Positions 21,701 through 36,700 of a stretch of 64,000 nt of DNA are shown here, one piece after another. The notes beneath the pieces were generated by a model. That model was not told where the DNA came from. It made no database searches and was given only the letters and a program-made list of their open reading frames with translations. Location: assembly GCA_963924555.1 (NCBI GenBank), contig OZ004586.1:4360501-4424500 (forward strand), in the 5' to 3' direction. The stretch comes from Crambe crambe. Taxonomy: Eukaryota; Porifera; Demospongiae; Poecilosclerida; Crambeidae. The position numbers and the translations under genes were made by a program. Each line of letters begins with the position of its first letter. The stretch's first letter is position 1.

Positions 21701-24700
21701 TTTCTCAGCCACTTAGAGCTACAGCTCTATGTGGGGTAATTTTCTCCACTTTTAGGATGCATAGATACAATGTAGAAGCAGCTATGCATGGGTATAACAC
21801 CTCAAGGCTGTTTGGACTTCTTTATAATTGTGGCCAGCTAAGTGACCCCCACACTAGTGATGATGACCTTTCACCCTCATATAAATATGTACTTATATAG
21901 CCTCGTCCAGGCCCTCCTTTTTAATTATGATCGTAGAGGGCCAGGTACGCGAAAATATCACAAAACCATAGAAATCTGTGGTGTGGGTGTGTCCAAGGAA
22001 AGCATTCCCATCACATACATCACCATGACAAATCGGTACTACGACCACGTATGAGCACATGGCCAGCCAGGCCTAAGAAAGAAGAGGCGTTGAGCCATTA
22101 AGCTGCCACTGAATTCGAGTGTTACTACGCTTTGCTAGCCTAGCAGCAGATAGTATCGGAGCTGTCTATCGTTAGATAACTTTACTATCAAGTAGTCTAG
22201 ATTTTAGGCTTAGCTGGATTATAAATAGATCGGCCTCAGAATTCTTCACGAGTTTTAGTAAGTCCTAGCCATAGCGGCCATAGCGAATTGGTTTTAGTGA
22301 AACAGCAGAAGTTCTTCTGAACACCTGGTGCCTTTAGGTCGATCCTGTAGTTGCTCCAGTCCATAGCCCAAATGCGTGGGCATGGTCATAATGCTCTCGT
22401 GCACTGCCCACGCCCAATTAGACGGTTCTAACCCAGTTCTATCCCCCTGTGACTTCTTCACATTCATAACTAAAAAGAGGGCCTGGGGGGACGAGGCTAG
22501 TACTTACATATATAATATGTCAGTCCTAACATTGTAGTTTATTTCCGTGATGACCTTGGATAAACTTGGCATGTGTGCTCGCACCATTCCCTAGTGTACA
22601 TCTATACTGAATTTTGGATAGCTGGACAACATGACGGACACTCGTACTGAAGCCACAATGTGCATGCAATGGCCATCTACTATGAAAGCTAGGTTGTCAG
22701 TCATGTCACATATTAGTATCCCTGAATAGATTTCCCATTTATATATGGACCTAAAGCCTACACAACTAGAGGTGAAGGCATTTCTGACTCTCTCCATGTG
22801 CATTTTCTATCATGTAATGAATTGGGGTGTGGTTCTTTTGGGTGTAGTTTCATCATCTTCTCTTTGAGATCATTTTGTATAGCTTGATGTTTATCTGGGC
22901 AGTGGTCAGTGTCTGTTGTCCAGAGTTATGAGGTGTCCTCTCCTTGGAGGTTGTAAATGTTCTAGTTCCATGGCAGGGATATGGTATTAGTCCATGGTAC
23001 AGAGGTCATCATTTTGGAGGGTTCACTTGTAGAGGTTTACTGTAAATGGTTGTGGGTGGGGCTAAGGGTTATGGTAATGACTGTACATGTGATGTCTGTT
23101 GCCTCAGGTGATCCTCCTGCTTTGACTTTGGACAATGTGGTGAAAGTTCTTAATGGAGGTAGTGTCAAATGGACACGGTGTTTGTGTGTCGTAGGGTTTC
23201 GCATACCAGTGTCTAAGTATGAGGAAATTGAATACAGTACTCTTACCTCTGAGGAGAAATTGAAGGCATCTATCGACTATATGCTCAGCGTAGACCCCAC
23301 CCCCTCCTGGAGGAGGATTATATCAGCAGTGGACTTTTGGGATGACCAGTATTCAGCTGCCTCCAGATTGTACCAGTATGCAGAGCCAGTGACAGGTGAG
23401 TGATTCTTTACAGGATAAGGTTTCCCATGCATCGCACACTTCATGCATGTATGTACTTTTCATTGCAAGAGTGTGCTTATGAGATATCTGTAAGTATCTC
23501 TGCACTTGTGATTCACCTTTTGAGTTTGAGTGTTAGTTCTGTATGATTGTTGGTTGTAGATTTTAATATGATGACCACATACCATTATCATGAACCATTC
23601 AGAAGTTTACTACATGCTATGAGGTCATAATAAATTAAAAATTTCCTAGTTTTGGGCTTAATTCTCATTTCCCTGGCAGAAGTAACAAGTTAGTCTTTAA
23701 AAGACTAGAATGTCATTCTCGGCAATACATTAAATTTTCTTTGTATACTTGTGATGGATGTGGTTTGGAGATTTATAGGTCATGCAATGGCTGTTGAGAA
23801 GTTTTCATGTCCTACAATAGTTTCCTTTATGCTTGACATGCTAGCCTTGACTGTTATTCTATCTCTTGACTGGGGTAAAGATTGAAGTCGGTAAAAGGGT
23901 CGGCATACTTGAAAAATTTTGTTTTAATTTTTGCAATTGCTAGCTGGCACAATTTGGCCTGTACTCCATTTTTTCGCTGTTCGTTTATACTATAGCTTCT
24001 GGTTTCTTAGACAAAAGATCTCCGAGTAGGGATGGCTTACAAGCTAGATTACCGACTAGGCTATGTTCTAGTGGCTTATGTACTTCTTAGTGTCTTCCAG
24101 CTTTCACTATCATGGTTTAGTACATTTCGACTTGTAATCCTGAAGTTACAAGCGTCTGACAGCCAAGAAATGTCTGGACTTTAATATGAACTCCCATTTT
24201 TTCCCCCAAGCTTTGCACATACATGCATATGCATGTGCATGTGGACAATTAATTAATCATTGCACACATGCCGATATGTACCACAGTTGTACATACCATG
24301 GTTGCCATCAGCACTGTGTGTTGGCACTCCAGTACCAGAGACAAAAACTATGAAAACAAAGTGAATCTATTCCTTGTTAACAACTTGAGTGTCATTGCCG
24401 TTAACTTTGAGGTTATAATGGTAATGATTACTAATGAGTGAAATGAATCTACACATTAACTGTTAGTTGAAAAAGATACTGCAATGTATCGTGATATGTG
24501 GACCCAGATGTGAGTGTAATAGTTTTTTGAATGTTTTTTTTTTGTTGTTTTGCTTTGTTTGGGGCAACCACATACCAAGCAGGAAAGAAGATAATTGGCG
24601 TTTTTGAATAAGCAACATGCACGCATGTCGTGAACATTATTTCTGGTCATGTCCGGACACCACAAGGGGCAGAGTTTCAAACTAGAGTAGAGATTTATGA

Positions 24701-27700
24701 AGTGCCAACTAAAGCTTAGAGAAGAGCAACAAGGTACCAGAGATAGCATAGTTCATTTATATATTCAAGCATATAAACTCGAAAGCCTACCTTAGCTTTA
24801 GTGATTTCCACAGGAATTTCTTGCTTGATTGTCCATGTATGAAGCTTTCATGGTGGACTAGCTAGCTTTAGTGCTATATTTGAAGCCTTTCTTCTTTGGT
24901 CTAAGCTCTAAACAGTTTTGAAGCATAGCCATAGGTGCTAGGTGGTCTTTCATAGGATTCAAATTGAGCTCCATACCTATGCTACGTAGAGAAAAGAAAA
25001 TGATGTCCTGCTGGCCTCACTGAACTATCTGTGTTTCCTCAGCAATGGCTGAGAACTAGAAGAATAAATAATTTTTGGCTCTAGTGTGACAGTAGTCAGT
25101 ACTGAGACATTATATGTATTATTTAATTATTTTCTTCTTTGTATGTAACAAGTTTTTAACTGCATACCAAGTAGAAAATGATATTGGCCATTTTAGATGC
25201 AGTGCAAGGGGCGGGGTTTAGAACTAGAGTAGTCAAAGATGAGCTAGTGTACTAACTAAAGCCTAGGGAGGAGCAACAAGGTACCACTGAAGATGGCATA
25301 AATAGTTTAGTTAATTTATATTTGTAAGCGTATAAGCTGGAAAGCCTATTATATACCTTTTTTTTTTGTCATTCTCCAATACAACTCCATACATTCAACC
25401 TTTCTACTTTAGTCTAAGCTCCTAAACTCTGCTAACCTAACTGAACTGTCTCTGCACTGCCACAGCATACAATGGCCAAGATGTCATGTGTGTATTGGGT
25501 AAGGTTTGCCGATAGCACGAAATTACGATATTACGTATGTGACACCTAATTACATATAGCTAGAAAAAAATGGTGTTCCGTTCTTCTGGTCTCACTATAA
25601 ACTACCAGTGTTTGCTGAGCTTTGGCTGAGAGAGAGATGTCATATAATTTTATGACAGTAGTAAGTATGGAGATGGGAAGAATGAAGCTCTAGAGTGCAT
25701 GTAAGACCGGACACATACTATTTACTTTTTCTACTTGGTATGAAACAAGTGGAACCACATACCAATTATAAACATCTGCAAGGGGCGAGGTTTCCAACTA
25801 GATTCAGAGCTAGAGAGAAGCTAGCCCAAAAAGAGGGGTGGGGGAAGCTAAGTTCTAGGCTAGGAAGAGCAATAAGGTACCGAATGTAGCAGCAAGTGTA
25901 ATATCTTATGCTGGAAAGCCTAACTTAGTTTTGGTGATCCACACTACTCTCTCTGTTTGATTCTCTGTGCATGAAGCTTTCATGGCTAACTAGGTAGCTT
26001 TAGTGCTACGTATATTAGAAACTTTTCTAAACTCTGCTGGCCTCATGTGGACAACCGATTATAGACATCCGTGATGGCAACAATACTCAGGGAAGAAACG
26101 GGCTTTGATTATATTCCAACTTTTTTTCCTACTTGGTATATAATTTCACCAAGCAGAATGAGTTCTGCAACTAGTAAGTGTATAGACCTTTCAAGGAAAT
26201 AGTAGTGAGGTGCTTTGTTTCAGATTATATGAATGCCATAAAGAAAAGTTAATATTGGAGGGGCTACTCTCTACGCTTACAATCACCTGATGGGTGGGGC
26301 CAGGTCAGAGCATGAGATAATCATATCACTGGCCAAAGCACGAGGCTAGCATGGTATGAACTCCCTGTGCTCACGGTCAAAAATATGTATCATTTTATAG
26401 AATGAAATAAAAAGTTGTATCTATTATTGGCGAGCGAAGCGAGCCACTCTCTGGTCATGTCAATGGGAGCTCGAGATATATATATATATATATATATATA
26501 TCAAAAAATTATCATTGCGCATGTGTTGAACCAATTGCTAAGCGACAACAAAGACTCATTTTAATATTGATTAGCAAAAACTAATCTTGTGAATTTGACG
26601 ATTAGCTACTATAGTATGGAGCCACCAAAGGCTAAAAACAGAAAAAAAGGAGACAGAGAAAGAGATAAGAACTAGGCTGGACGAAAGAAATGCATGTGCC
26701 CCTCCCACTGCATGTCACACCCAATAATTTACAAAAAAATTGTGTAAACTGCATGTATGTGCATGAGGACATAACTTCACATTATCAACATTGCTTTGCT
26801 CGCCCAACAACACTTTACAAGCGATTCCTAATAATTACTGCTGATGTACTTCATTTACATTCAGGATTTTGTCTCTAAACTTTATTTGTGATTGGCTTCA
26901 GTGAGGACTTAGCATAGGCCATTTACAGAGTCAAAGATCAAATGTCTTTGGTTTGACATAGTATTAAAACATATATAGACCTAATGGTATTGTGTTCCTT
27001 CAGAGTTCAGTTTGTACTGATATTTTATCTGGACTTTTTCAATGTCTATTGCACTCTTATCAAAAGAGTTATAATGTTTTAACAAGCAAATATACAGAGA
27101 ATATCTTAACTGGAATGAATAAAAGCAATTTATAAATTAAGGTACCAGTATCTGTTTGCATAGGTGTGTGGGAGGGTTAGGACGACCTTGCTAGTTAGTT
27201 CATTAGCATGTCCATTATATAAAGGAGAGAAATAAAAAAGAAAAGTAGTGATGGCTGTGTGTGGTTCAAAAGTTCAGCAATAAGAGAGTGAACTTCAGTC
27301 AAGTAACCCCTTACCCATCACCAACTACGAGCTAACTATTCCTACTTTACTCCCATGAAGAATTAATAACTTAGAGGTCCTGAGATCAGGTCTTTGGTCA
27401 GCTTCTTTCTCATCTGAGTAGCAATGCTGCTGCCAGCAGTGACTGTTGTTGTATTTTTAGACTTTTTCCTATAGTTATATAAAAATATAAAAAAATAAAA
27501 AAGCTGGTCCCAGTGCAGAGCTAATAAAAATTTGAGTCATTTTCAGCTCTGCCACTTTTTTTAAAGATAGGGGTTTCAATTCCTATATTTAGAGGCAGGC
27601 CAAGATGAGATATAAAGAGTTGGAACAAGAGCTGAATAGATGAGATTATGCAAGGATGAAGTCAAATGTGGATACGTCACACCTAGTGACTGCACCCAGA

Positions 27701-30700
27701 TTTGACTTCATCCTTGCATAATTCAATTCTTTTCCAACTCTTTTTTGACCAGTTAACTAGTTATCCCTACATCACCTTCATTTATTAGAATAAATGTTTT
27801 CTTTGCTTGTTATGATTTTATGATTTCTTTTTGTAGGAAGTAATTAGCACTATTTTTTTTCCTTTTATTATTTTAGCTGTTTTTAATATTAATTTTATGG
27901 TATGCTGATTAATTTAAACCATTAAGCTCATAGAATGGTAGGGAGAAGGAGGAATGGTAATTGTAGCTATTCTTGAGCCCTTGTGTTGCAATGCTGGATC
28001 ACAACCAAGCCTGGTAAGCAATTAAAATCAGCCTGCTTTCGTTTCTAAATAATGCACAACTCACTGGCAGCTTATGAGCTCAAATACCATTCAAAATTTA
28101 CACACTGTCCTTACAGCTCTAGATAATACTTATCTTAGAGCTGACTTTATACTTTTCTATCTATGCTCAAAATGGCTTTTTGCTTCGATGAGATCAAGAG
28201 TATGAGTTATGGCAACTAATTATTTGTTACACATGTGCACCTTATGTTTAATTTCTTTGTTGTATAGTCCCTGTACTAAGACAGCGGCTTTTTTCTGAGT
28301 GAACTAGAGGCTAAACCGATGCCACACTGCACTGCTCGGGACATGCACATTCATATAGAACATAGCCGTAATGCGCCCCAATTTTCCTCCAGATCGTGCC
28401 ATCATTATGAAGAATATGATGATTAAGAACATGAAGAATAAGAAATTATGAATAAGTGCGCTTTTATTGTTCTTCTGTGTTGAGTCTTTTAGCCTCAATA
28501 ATTCTCCTGCATGATAAGAATGTGTATGAAATACAGGGTAAGCAGTATAACTTACTATTTTCTGAGTAAATTCAACTTCATTTTGTATTAGTCCTATGGA
28601 GGGTCATAGGTCATCCCTACATAGAGAGCGCTACCACGCTCTCTGATTTCAGTAATCTAGTAGTTTGAGGAAAGCAGTGCATCCTGCACTTCTAAAGGGT
28701 CTTTAAAGCACCCCCCAAGATTCATGCAGTTGACATGTTGCTCATGCCGCAATAGTGCTATTTATGTGTAAGGGCTGGTAAAACCATGCAGCTACGCCTT
28801 GCTGGTTCCCGCATGTTACTGACCTATGTTGTTGTCGTCTTTAGTTGGATATAGGGCCCTGGTCGATGGTTAACTGAAAGTAAGCACTGCCATCTCTATG
28901 AAACAGTACAATAGCTAACTATTGTTGCATATTGTATGATCTATCTGTTGACAAACTAATTGATTATAATTTCTGTTAATTAGGCATGATTTAGTCACTT
29001 TATGTTTGTGTATTCCCCTCCACCACCTCCCCATAGAATTTATGATGGATTTTATAATACTATTCACCAAATCCTTCTACTTGAAAATGATGCTTCAGCC
29101 ACATGACCATTCTCAGAGCCTGGCATGGGATATAATTATAGAATGAATAATATAGTTTGTGATGTGATGGTACACTCCTTCTCAACATTTTTTCCAGGCA
29201 GCTGGCCATATATGGCCAACCACTTTGTGGTTTGGTTGGCCACTTGGCAAAGTTAGGTGGCCATAAAGCAAACATGATCAAATACTTTGGAAAATGGTTG
29301 GATATTGCACGGAAAAAGGACAAGGGCCAGCAGATATATTTAACTCTGCTTTATAAGATGAGTTTCATGATATTCCATACATATATCATGTTACAAGATT
29401 GTATATCAAATATGATGACATACTATTTAACGTTTGTAAAACATTGCATGCTATGAGTTCTAATTAAGCATGTCTTCCCAACTATAGGTTTCCCCTCACT
29501 ATTGTGTTTAACAACTTGAGGTATCATTGCCCTAATGCTGTTAATTTGAGGTTTTAATCAATGATAATATTGTAAAGATTACAATTAGGTGAGTGAAATG
29601 AACCCACACACTAATCATGGACCTGTATGAGGGTATGCAATTCAAAATATGCTCACATATCAAAAATCACTGTTTTTTTTAGTTGTAGTTTTTGTTGTTG
29701 TTGTTTAGTATATACTTTTTTTCTTACTAAGCAGACTCAGTTCTCCAACTGGTAAGTGTATAAACCTTTTGAGGAAACAGTAGCGAGGTGTTTTAACTGA
29801 AGTAAGTACAACCATCTCTATGAAACAGTGCAAGACTCCAAATAACGAATTATAGCTGCATACGTACTGTATGATCTGTCCACTACTAGGAAGAAATCCT
29901 TTGACTTGATTAGACATAGAGAATAAAGCAATTCTTCAGCTGCATGATCATTCTCAGTGAAACACTCAGAGCCTATAAAATGCTTCATTCACCAATAATA
30001 CAGATAGTGTAGTGTTAGTACATGATTGCACACTGTTTATATATAGTGATGTGGTCATTACTCAATTTTGATTATTCCTCTAGCATAGCCAGTCACGTCT
30101 TCTTATGTAATTGATGACCACACCCCCTTCCATTGTAGATCCCACACTCACTCCAGAGAATGTCAGGATTGTTTTGGAGCAAGTGAATCGTTTCGGTATT
30201 TTTGGTGTCTATGACTATTTACGTGTACCGGATAACAAGAAAGATGATATCATGACTGCATCTAATTATTTTATCTCCTGCGGTTTGCACCCAACATGGA
30301 TGAGACTGGCTGGTGTCCTCTACCATTGTGAGGAGGAAAGAGCTTTGACAGTTGTTAGGAGATTCCTGCACACACCATCTCCAGGTAAGATATGAAGAAT
30401 GTTCTACCATTGCACACACTAAGTGATTCAGTCACATTTATGTATGTATGTATGTATGTACTATAACAGTGTTGTTAATGTACTATCATGGGATACTTAC
30501 TACATTACTTGTATGTGTAACTATGTGGAGTGAGTTAATTGGAAGAATTCCTATACAAAGCTGCTGTCCACAGATTGGGTAGCTCATAGCTTGATGTCGG
30601 ATTCTTGCATTCAATCGATCCACCTCTGAATGAGTAATCCTTAACTCCACCCTTAAATTAATGAACTGTAACTATGAGCTTTGCTGTACTTCTAATCATG

Positions 30701-33700
30701 AAGACAGTCACATATTGGTATTCGTATTTATATTATGTACATGTCTCAACTGAATTTGTGATGTTAATTAGTACAGAATCATGCATAGGTCAGATCAAGT
30801 GTCTATATCCATGATTTCCTCTGATACTAGAAGATGTAAATAATATTGTTATACCATGTTGACTGTGTCATTTGATTGACAATAACTAATTAGGAAATAG
30901 AAGAGGTTAAAAAGATGTGCTCCAATTAAAGTTTTATGATTTGTGACCACTGACTGACACTATTAGTCACACCCAACCTTATTTTAAAAACAATCATGTA
31001 GTGATGTGCTTTAGAAGAAAAAGCAACCCTATACAAAGTGGCTAGTCCACAATGTGTCGTACATGTATTTAGAATTCCACTGTTAGTACTTTCTCAAAAT
31101 AGCACCACCTAGTACTGAATACTTAGTAGTGGGAAATGAGCATACTAAAGATAGTATGTGTGTATTTGACTATCCTTTTTCTCTTCCTGCAGACCCAAGC
31201 CTCACTGTGGAAAATATGTGTGAGGTCCTCAAGGGACTGGATCTGAGAGGTATAGGTTGGAATTTTGATACTCCAGACTCTGTACGTGATAGAATCAAGA
31301 GGCAGTACCATGGCAACCTATCTGATTCCAATAGAGCTTTTTCTAAGGAGTATTTGGATGCCCACCCTGCCCCCTCATGGGCACACATTGCAGAGGGTCT
31401 CTTTCTATCATTGAAGCATGATGTGCTAAAACAACTAGAGCGACAGCACCCAATAGGTATGTGAGTATTAGGTTCTGATTAATGACTACTCCCAAATATG
31501 TTTGGTGTTTAATAAGTGTGTGTATGTGTGTATGTGTTTTAGTGGGTGTATGTGCTTATGGTTAGTTAGTACAACAATTACTACAGAACATTTAACTAAG
31601 TTATAGATTTAGTACCCTGATATGTGTGGAAGTAAAATTGGAGTTGGAACAATGGAGACAAAGTAATACATATCCAATCCACTATGGTATTCGAGAGTTC
31701 AGTAGCGCTAGTAAACTATTCTAGTTAGCGTACATGGATATATCCAAAAATTAGTGTGATCAGACTGCGTGGTCAGGAAAATTTTTCCGAGCGCAAGCAC
31801 GCGGATACTTGGAACCCCCCTTCCAAAATTTCTGGGTACGGGCCTGTCTTTGGCCTTTTGTAATAAACCTCCCACCTTTGTTCTTCAAGGTCATGTGAGG
31901 TACGGACCTGCTACACTACTATGGATGCCATTTATTGTGAACATGCCATTCGTATGCCACCTATGCCACTATAGTGACTATATCTTGGATTATTAACTTA
32001 CTTTATGTCCCAGATGTAGCTAAATTAATAAACTTTTGAGTGTGTCACGAATATCAAGATGTATACTGATGGTTCAGAACAAACTATGTGTGGATGAAAA
32101 AATAATAATTCCAGTATTTTGGAAAATACCTGGATCCTTTGCCATTTCACTAAACAGCTGGCTGTAAACAAAGTTAACTTTTCCTAAAGAGTCCCACCAT
32201 CCCATAGGAAGTGTAGTCTCCTCTACATGTTCTTGCCCTTCTATTTAGCAACAATGGCTGTTATCATGGCTATCACATTTCTTCAAGAGTATACCAAGCC
32301 AATTATTGTACAGACAATCAAAAACTTTTAAGCTCCTTCTCTTCCTTGTCAGTACCGTGGTAACCTATCTGACTGAAATAGAGTTTTTGTAAGGAGTATT
32401 TTGATGCCCACCCTGCCCCCTCATGGGCACACATTGCAGAGGATGTGCTAAAACAACTAGAGTGACAGCACCCAATAGGTATGTAAGTATTAGGTTCTGA
32501 TTAACGACTACTCTCAAACATATTAAATTTTGCATAGTAACCACATGGTCGCAAAAGAGTGTAATTACTAACCATAAATTTCCAGTGTGATACATTGAGT
32601 TTCAATGGGACTATATGAAATACATTGTTTCTCTGGAATGAAGAATAGCACTGGGCCTAAAATTTGCATACAGCTATTATCTTAAATCTACTTCTGGATT
32701 TATCAATACCTATTCTAGAAGTTCATTTAGCAAGACATGTAACGTCGCCATAGGAATGAATTAAAAAGTAAGCACAAAAGAAAATGTAGATTTGTAAAAG
32801 ATAGTAATAAGAAATGGCTGAGCCACTGAACTCAAGTATTTGGTGAGAAATAGTTTTTTATACTTTGAGAGTGATGAAGCTGGTAAGAATTGTCCTTTCC
32901 CCTTCATTTGGTATGTGTGGTAGTGTTTTAGTGTATATCTTAGTTTGGAGCTTGGCTACCTTAACAACCATGTGTGGGCGGTATGTCTGACCACCCTTAA
33001 TAAGTGTGTGTATGTGTGTATGTACGTATTTTTGTGTGTATGTGCTTATGGTTTGTTCAGTGAGTGAGCGGAGTGAGTGAGCTGACTCTCAGGCTCATTG
33101 AAATTGTAATTATGTATCTAAGTCTACACTCCAAATGCCCCAGGCGTAGGTACATTGGTATGCTATGTATGTGTCCGGAATTAGGTGCCTAATACGCATG
33201 CTCCAATTGTAATCAAGTTGTAGATTATTTTCTACAACCTTTTTTTGAGAGCAACTAGTAGATTTTAGGCACATGGCTTATCTAAGTGCTTGTGGTAAGC
33301 ATTTACAGCTTTCTATGTATGGAGCTTCCTGGTTGGAACCACCACTCTTGTCTCTGACAGCAATATCAAGCACTGGAGCCTATCAGCTACTTTAATTTCT
33401 CACTTGCTCACTGTCAAATGCTACACATTGCTATAGTAGAGGCTCTTAGTGTTTTGTTACATATAAACTCAACAGCAAAATCTCCTGAAGAGTTGAAGCA
33501 CTAAAGAATGCTTGCTCGCTCACATCATACAGACCATTGATTTTAATTGAGGCAGTCATAGATTTAGTACCCTGACATGTGTGGAATTAAAGTTGAGCTG
33601 GAACATGTAGATAAAGTAATACATCTCCAATCCACTATGGTATTAGAGAGTTCAGTAGCACTCTCTATATATGGATCCCCCACCCTAAATAAAGTAGCAA

Positions 33701-36700
33701 ACCAATCAGCCGAAATTCACTTACGGAGCGTTTATATTCACTATGCTTCTTCCACCATAATTATGCCTTAGCTTCACACTCTACTTGGTACATGACGTAC
33801 TTCAAGAAATTCTGCTCTCTTCTTTCTATCATAACTCTCACACTGCTCAAAGCACTACTAGCAATTTTCATATCAAACTAGACCTCCCGCCTTTATTTTT
33901 ATGCTACTTATGAGGTACAGTCTTGCTTCACTACTCATTATGGATGTGAACATGCACACATGTATGCCACCTCTATGCCACTATAGGAGTGACCATATCT
34001 TGCGTCGTTAACTTACTTTATGTCCAAGACTGTGTTTACTTGGGGTGCTGGCTTTTAATACGTAGATGTGGTGACTAATGCCACATTAACACTGAAATTA
34101 TTAGCTTATACCTTTCTAATTTCTTATTAATACACACCATAAACGTGATAGCACACCAGACGTTAATGGACATTCTTCTCTCCTGCAATCCAATGTAGTA
34201 ACATGCCAGAAATTGTGTTGTTGTTTTGTTATTGTTTTTTTATGTTTTGTTTTGTTTTCATTTTTTGTTGTTGTTGTTTTTTTTTGTTTTTTTTCTCTTC
34301 CTGCACTAGTAGGACACTCAAACTTCGTTGCATGTCACTTATTGTCAATGAACACCTTTAGCAACAGTGTCGTATGACTGACCAAAGTAATGTCACTAGT
34401 ATGAATTGGTCATTGCAATACTAACGACATTACTATATTCTTAACACCTTGTAGCTAATGTATCAATACTGATGGTTCAGAACAAAGCAAATTGAAAATA
34501 AAAACAACAAATATATATAGCACCATCTCTATGTGCCTCTATGTGGGGATACCCCCTCCCTCCTCCCCTTGAAAATAATAGCTGATGTTCCAGTGATTTT
34601 GGTTTCTTCCTTTGCCATTTCACTAAACAGCTGGCAGTATGCCAAGTTAACTTTTCCTAAATCATCCCATAGGAGCAGTAATCTCACATGTTCTTGCCCT
34701 TCAATGGCTGTTATTATGGCTATCAAGTGTGTGCAAGAGGAATAAAAAAACTTATTAAGCTCCTTCTCTTTCTCATCGGTTAACAAGGGGCTCCAGATGA
34801 TATCTACTTTATTATCTATCATATCAAGTTGATCTTTGGAGGGCTCATGTTTGCATGCAACTACTATTAAGGGAAAATATGAAGCTGCCAGTTATACAAT
34901 GCTGTAAGCAAAAGCTTAATGTAACTTTTTTAGTGGAAGAAAATTTATACATTTATATTTTGTTGATTTATATTTTACTACTCTGCCAGTTATACAAATT
35001 CTGGTTTAGCTGTAAGCAAAAGCTGGTAAGGGTTTACTCCAATGGATGCAGAATTTTCATCTCATACTTAACAATGCAGTTTGACTTTGAGTATACTGAG
35101 CATGCCACAATGCTTGCATTTCCCTATAGGTTGGTAATAGATGGTGCAGTGGTCATGCTGGTTACTTTACTTTATTTTACTCTGCTACTTACACGAATAC
35201 TGGTTTAGCTGTAAGCAAAAGCTGGTAAGGGTTTACTCCAATGGATGCAGAATTTTCATCTTGTACTTAACAATGCAGCTTGACTTGACTGAGCATGCTG
35301 CAATGCTTGCATTTCTCTATAATGATACTGGTTGGTAATAGATGGTGCTGTGGTCATGCTGGTTACTTTACTTTATTTTACTCTGCAATACTGGTTTAGC
35401 TGTAAGCAAAAGCTGGTAAGGGTTTACTCCAATGGATGCAGAATTTTCATCTCATACTTAGCAATGCAGTTTGACTTTGAGTATACTGAGCATGCCACAA
35501 TGCCTATAGTGATATTGGATGGTGCCGTGGTCATACTGGTTACTTTACTTTATTTTACTCTGCTAGTTATACAAACACTGGTTTAGCTGTATAAGCAAAA
35601 GGTGGTAAGGGTTTACCCAGTGGATCCAGAATTCCTATATATTTATCTCATGCCTCTATGTAACTATGCAGCTTCTTTTTATGATGACTTTTAGTAAACT
35701 GAGCATGCCATAATGCTTGCATTTCCCTATTGATAATAGATGATGCAGTGGTCAATAATAGATGCTCGATAACTGGTTGCTTTTCTACCAGTTTCTCCTC
35801 CCATTTTCCTATGCTATTGAAGTTCCTAGCTAAGGTTCTTGTATCATAGAAACAAATAACATTATGCACATGTACATATGTACATAGAGTAGACTGAGTG
35901 TGTCATCCAATGTTTCTCCTCATATCTACTAGGGAAATGCAAAATATTATGGGGCGAGTGAGTATGCTGAGTTAGCTAATGACGTCACCATATTGTAAAA
36001 GGTCAGAACTGGAAGAACATACAAGATAATAATTTGACTCACTCGACTCCCTAATGTGAGCGAATTTTGTGTATAATATACAGAGTCACCATCCTTTTAT
36101 AACCCATGGACAAGATCAATCCTTATAATGTGGTTTATTTCAGCACAGCAAGTGCAGGTCATGATTCATTCAAATTGTATATCTATGCTCCAAAATGCCC
36201 CAGGCAACAGGCAAGATTGTTATAGTGGATTGTAGACACTAAGTGGACTTTGTGTCATGCCCAGCCTGAAGATCAAAGAAAATGCTCATAAAGTATTGCT
36301 CACCCACGCACTGTGCTTTAACTTGCCCGGCACAGTGCATGGTTGGGCACTGGCAGCTTGGCATGTGGAATGCCAGCCCACACTGTAAGACAGCTCGGAA
36401 GTTCTGCGTTTTACTCTCTGAAAAGCTCGTTGGTTTGAAATATGGAATGTGGTCAATGAATAAACATGCACAGTGCTCAATATATAACACTAGGGTATGT
36501 TCGTGTAACATATTCAATTGGCGAGCGAAGCAGTTGGTGAAAGTCATTTGTACTTTGACTTATTGGACTAAGTGGATATAGTACTAAGCCAAAGATATTG
36601 CAGTGTTTGTGGCAGCTGCATACACAGGAGGCTGTATACCTACAATCCACTTAGCGCCTCTATGACAAAATGCTGTAGAAAGCAATAAGCTCTAGCTATT

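Larger units (their letters stand above)
15772..23107 (+). other. ROCO intron 1, repeat-filled
   Basis: No exon was found. The intron is built largely from local duplications: a unit at about 16960-17340 recurs at 17550-18100 and is partly seen near 21130-21310, and 18820-20060 recurs at 21430-23080. Insertions include a foldback element and a MULE-type MITE. Around 16080-16250 is a fragment ending in a CTCCACCACTG motif that looks like a DNA-transposon terminus. Confidence 0.6.
23396..30138 (+). other. ROCO intron 2
   Basis: No supported exon. It holds a three-fold tandem duplication (24540-26040), AT microsatellite, a GGCGAGCGAAGCGAG-type repeat, foldback pieces (27231-27355 and 27614-27744), a hairpin near 28619-28651 and a block (28700-28990) copied downstream of the gene at 46850-47165. 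A segment near 24336-24460 is similar to 29500-29620. Confidence 0.6.

Noticed and set aside
34855-35586. Three plus-strand frames of 65-117 codons
   Set aside because: They follow a tandem repeat whose unit length is not constant in frame; the peptides are translations of the repeat.
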